Shown piece by piece: positions 62,181 through 64,000 of a stretch of DNA of 64,000 bases; the first letter of the stretch is position 1, and each line of letters opens with the position of its first letter. The stretch comes from Candidatus Methylacidiphilales bacterium (GTDB lineage Bacteria; Verrucomicrobiota; Verrucomicrobiia; Methylacidiphilales; JAAUTS01): NCBI GenBank assembly GCA_028713655.1, contig JAQTNW010000008.1:18638-82637 (forward strand), written 5' to 3'. Below the pieces are notes generated by a model that saw nothing but the letters and a program-made list of their open reading frames with translations, was not told the origin of the DNA and made no database searches. The translations under genes were made by a program, and so were the position numbers.

Positions 62181-62217
62181 AAAAAGGCGCTCCGAAAGGG
62201 GCGCCTTTTTTGTTTTT
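62181..62217 (+). terminator. Rho-independent terminator after groEL
   Basis: AAAAAGGCGC and GCGCCTTTTT pair across a ten-base loop and are followed by TGTTTTTT. Clear hairpin with a T-rich end, 28 bases after the groEL stop, so it should end the dnaK-groES-groEL transcript. Confidence 0.9.
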
Positions 62218-62394
62218 TGAAATAATCACACTATTGGGATACTTATCGTTGCTGTTTTTTATTGGTTCTGTCCATTATACATCTGTCTGATTATTTAGCG
62301 GTACTGCGGTGAATAACTCCCGGAATTCGCAGCTTGGCCCTTGTCGTCATCTTGTACGCGATTAAGGTCTGTTTTCAGCAAGGTGGAACTCGAA

Positions 62395-63297
62395 ATGCTT
62401 CCGGAATTATATTCGATGAAGTCCGCAGCCTATTTATCCGAGTCTCTGCTCTTGAAAAATTTCCCGCAACAGCGGAAAATGAGCCCAGGCAGCCTCCCGG
62501 GCTACAAATGGAGGAAAATTCTCCACCACACTCTTGCCTGCATGCTCCTCACACTGGTTGGCGCGATTATCGTGTTTGCGTATTTTTACCACGTCTTCCA
62601 CAGCGCACAGGTGGCGAAATTGGAGGCCGAACAGCGGATGGCCCAACTGCAGCAGGAAATCGACCGGCTGCAACAGCTCAATTATTACACCTCCACCCAG
62701 ATGATCGGCCTTGCGAAAAAAATCCATGACGTGGTCGAGACCGCCGACGGGGACCAGAAAAAATTTCTTTCTCTGCTGATTCCTGAAGCCCTGCGCGTGC
62801 AGGCCACCCATGGCGTGCCCGCATCCGCCACCATGGCGATGGCCATCTATGAAAGCGGCTATGGCCGCAGCCAGCTCGCGGTAGAACACAATAATTTCTT
62901 TGGTTTGAAAGCGTTAAGCGAAGCTTGGGAAGGGCCCAGGGTTTACACGGCGACGCACGACAGCGGGCAAAGGACCATGGCCTATTTCCGCGGGTATTCG
63001 GACATCCACACGGCTGTGCTGGGCTATGCGGATTTTCTCAAGGAATCCGGCCGCTACGCCTCGGCATTTCATTACCGCGACGGGGACAAATTCGTACAGG
63101 CCATTCTAAAGGCCGGATACTGTCCCGACTCGGATTACCACCGCCATATCGCCGAGATTATTTCCCGGCATCAACTCAACACGTTGGACCTGCCTGAAGC
63201 AAGCGCCTCCCACCCGATTGGCCGCCACACCGTAGCCCTGGCACCGGTAATCCCTCCCTGGCGCAAAGGTTGGCTGACGGCGGCTGAAGTCCATTAG
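62395..63297 (+). CDS. Membrane-anchored N-acetylglucosaminidase (GH73-like)
   Basis: About 300 residues from the ATG at 62395, preferred for AGGTGGA upstream; ATGs at 62416 and 62479 and a TTG at 62341 are in frame. One membrane helix at about 46-66 (LLTLVGAIIVFAYFYHVF), a short coiled coil (AKLEAEQRMAQLQQEIDRL), then a GH73 glucosaminidase domain: ATHGVPASATMAMAIYESGY with the catalytic Glu, GRSQLAVEHNNFFGLKA, and MAYFRGYSDIHTAVLGYADF. It would cleave peptidoglycan glycan strands at the outer face of the inner membrane. The space 62218-62394 carries nothing I can name. Confidence 0.83.
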   Translation: MLPELYSMKSAAYLSESLLLKNFPQQRKMSPGSLPGYKWRKILHHTLACMLLTLVGAIIVFAYFYHVFHSAQVAKLEAEQRMAQLQQEIDRLQQLNYYTSTQMIGLAKKIHDVVETADGDQKKFLSLLIPEALRVQATHGVPASATMAMAIYESGYGRSQLAVEHNNFFGLKALSEAWEGPRVYTATHDSGQRTMAYFRGYSDIHTAVLGYADFLKESGRYASAFHYRDGDKFVQAILKAGYCPDSDYHRHIAEIISRHQLNTLDLPEASASHPIGRHTVALAPVIPPWRKGWLTAAEVH

Positions 63298-63320
63298 AGC
63301 AAATTGCATTCATATTGTCG

Positions 63321-63370
63321 CGTCATCGCGAGAACCCAAACCTTTCAAAAAGGTGTTTTGAGCGGGGAGG
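63321..63370. repeat. Dispersed intergenic repeat, copy 2
   Basis: Begins GCGTCATCGCGAGAACCCAA and contains CCTTTCAAAA and GTGTTTTGAGCGGGGAG; inverse copy of 51027-51079. It lies in the 290-base gap after the glucosaminidase gene. Confidence 0.75.
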
Positions 63371-63377
63371 GACGTGG

Positions 63378-63410
63378 AAATTTTGGAGTGCGTCCGCCAC
63401 GGCGGACGCT
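63378..63410. repeat. Palindromic intergenic repeat, copy 2
   Basis: GGAAATTTTGGAGTGCGTCC then GCCACGGCGGACGC; matches 55381-55413 with a handful of changes, one of which (G to A) spoils the perfect palindrome. The rest of the gap to 63587 shows no gene. Confidence 0.75.
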
Positions 63411-63587
63411 TTTTACTCACGACCCATGTCGGAGTTGCACTTTAGCGGAAAATCCAAAGCGGTGTCGCGCCCGGCTGCTGCCGGACTTGCCACCGCACTC
63501 CATATCGCCTCATGGTCAAAATGATTTTCGTTATAAGATTCTGCATTTTAACATGTTGCCACAAGTGTTCATTGGAGCATTTTCGAT

Positions 63588-64000
63588 TCAATTGGCTGCA
63601 TATTGGGCATGAGCAAAGAAGTTGGCGCAGTGCTCTGGTGTGAAGGATTGGATTGCGTATTTGAGAGCCGAGATCAGATCCTTCCAACATCTGGGGGCGG
63701 CTCTGCGCAAGTGGGACTTTAATTTGGCGAAGGCCATCTCGATCGGATTGAGATCCGGGCTGTAGGGTGGCAAGTAGAGCAGTCCGGCCCCACAGGCTTC
63801 AATCGCTTTGCGGACGCCCTTGACTTTGTGCGAAGAGAGATTGTCACAGACCACCAAATCTCCGGGCTTCAACGTGGGAACCAAATTCTGTTTCACATAC
63901 GCAAGGAACAGTTCTCCGTTGATGGCCCCATTGATGAGCAGGGGTGCGGTGATTCCATCATGACGCAATCCAGCCAGGAAGGTGGAGCTGTTCCAATGAC
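63588..64000 (-). mobile_element. IS630-type transposase, C-terminal part, runs off the window
   Basis: The frame is open to the window edge (TFLAGLRHDGITAPLLINGA). DDE_3-type transposase: LVVCDNLSSHKVKGVRKAIE (second catalytic Asp) and LPPYSPDLNPIEMAFAKLKS (catalytic Glu). About 137 residues are visible; the N-terminal half with the first Asp and the helix-turn-helix lies beyond 64000. An in-frame TTG at 63968 is not a true start. The element's end should lie left of 63588, but no terminal repeat could be identified by eye. Confidence 0.88.

Overview
The window looks like a chromosomal segment of a Gram-negative bacterium dominated by one large surface-polysaccharide locus (about 3.3-46.3 kb). 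Outer-membrane export genes (Wza-like and beta-barrel proteins), roughly 55% GC by eye, the style of the flanking housekeeping genes and dispersed GC-rich palindromes suggest the Verrucomicrobiota/PVC group. That placement is an inference; there is no rRNA or other marker in the window to settle it.

Layout. (1) 1-3.2 kb: end of a Sel1-repeat protein, a protein ending in what looks like a dead receiver domain, a small SLBB protein and a divergent discoidin-like protein. (2) 3.5-7.85 kb, plus strand: outer-membrane beta-barrel, Wza-like export protein and a Wzc-type tyrosine autokinase. (3) 22.75-7.84 kb, minus strand: an asparagine synthetase fused to a glycosyltransferase, then an exostosin-like protein, GT2 and GT4 enzymes, an acetyltransferase and two polytopic membrane proteins, one of them a candidate Wzy polymerase. 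(4) 22.8-24.5 kb, plus strand: a methyltransferase and an ArnC/DPM1-like GT2. (5) 46.3-24.5 kb, minus strand: a GbsR/MarR regulator and a NusG/UpxY-type antiterminator head a long, tightly packed run with a Wzm/Wzt ABC exporter, five methyltransferase or GT genes around it, many further glycosyltransferases, an epimerase-like protein and a DegT aminotransferase. (6) 46.4-57.8 kb: housekeeping and hypothetical genes (purE, CBS-PAS-DUF4388 protein, CDF-like protein, 5-formyl-THF cyclo-ligase, MBL-fold hydrolase, DUF1015, M23 peptidase, nucleotidyltransferase-like pair). (7) 58.1-62.2 kb: dnaK-groES-groEL. (8) 62.4-64 kb: a membrane-anchored glucosaminidase and the end of an IS630-type transposase.

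How the genes work together. Regulator and antiterminator probably allow transcription through the long operon; the glycosyltransferases, methyltransferases and acyltransferase build and decorate a complex glycan; Wzm/Wzt and the Wza/Wzc/barrel set offer two export routes. No initiating phosphoglycosyltransferase and no Wzx flippase was seen, so those must lie elsewhere if the Wzy route is used.

The most unusual points are the AsnB-glycosyltransferase fusion; a duplicated and decaying glycosyltransferase block (26.6-33.1 kb) with a chimeric junction and a frameshift; a four-helix-bundle (23S IVS-type) element bordered by inverted repeats between wzm and wzt, whose repeat sequence also occurs in frame inside wzt; and a sequence matching a sigma-54 promoter upstream of dnaK. 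No tRNA, rRNA or CRISPR array was seen.
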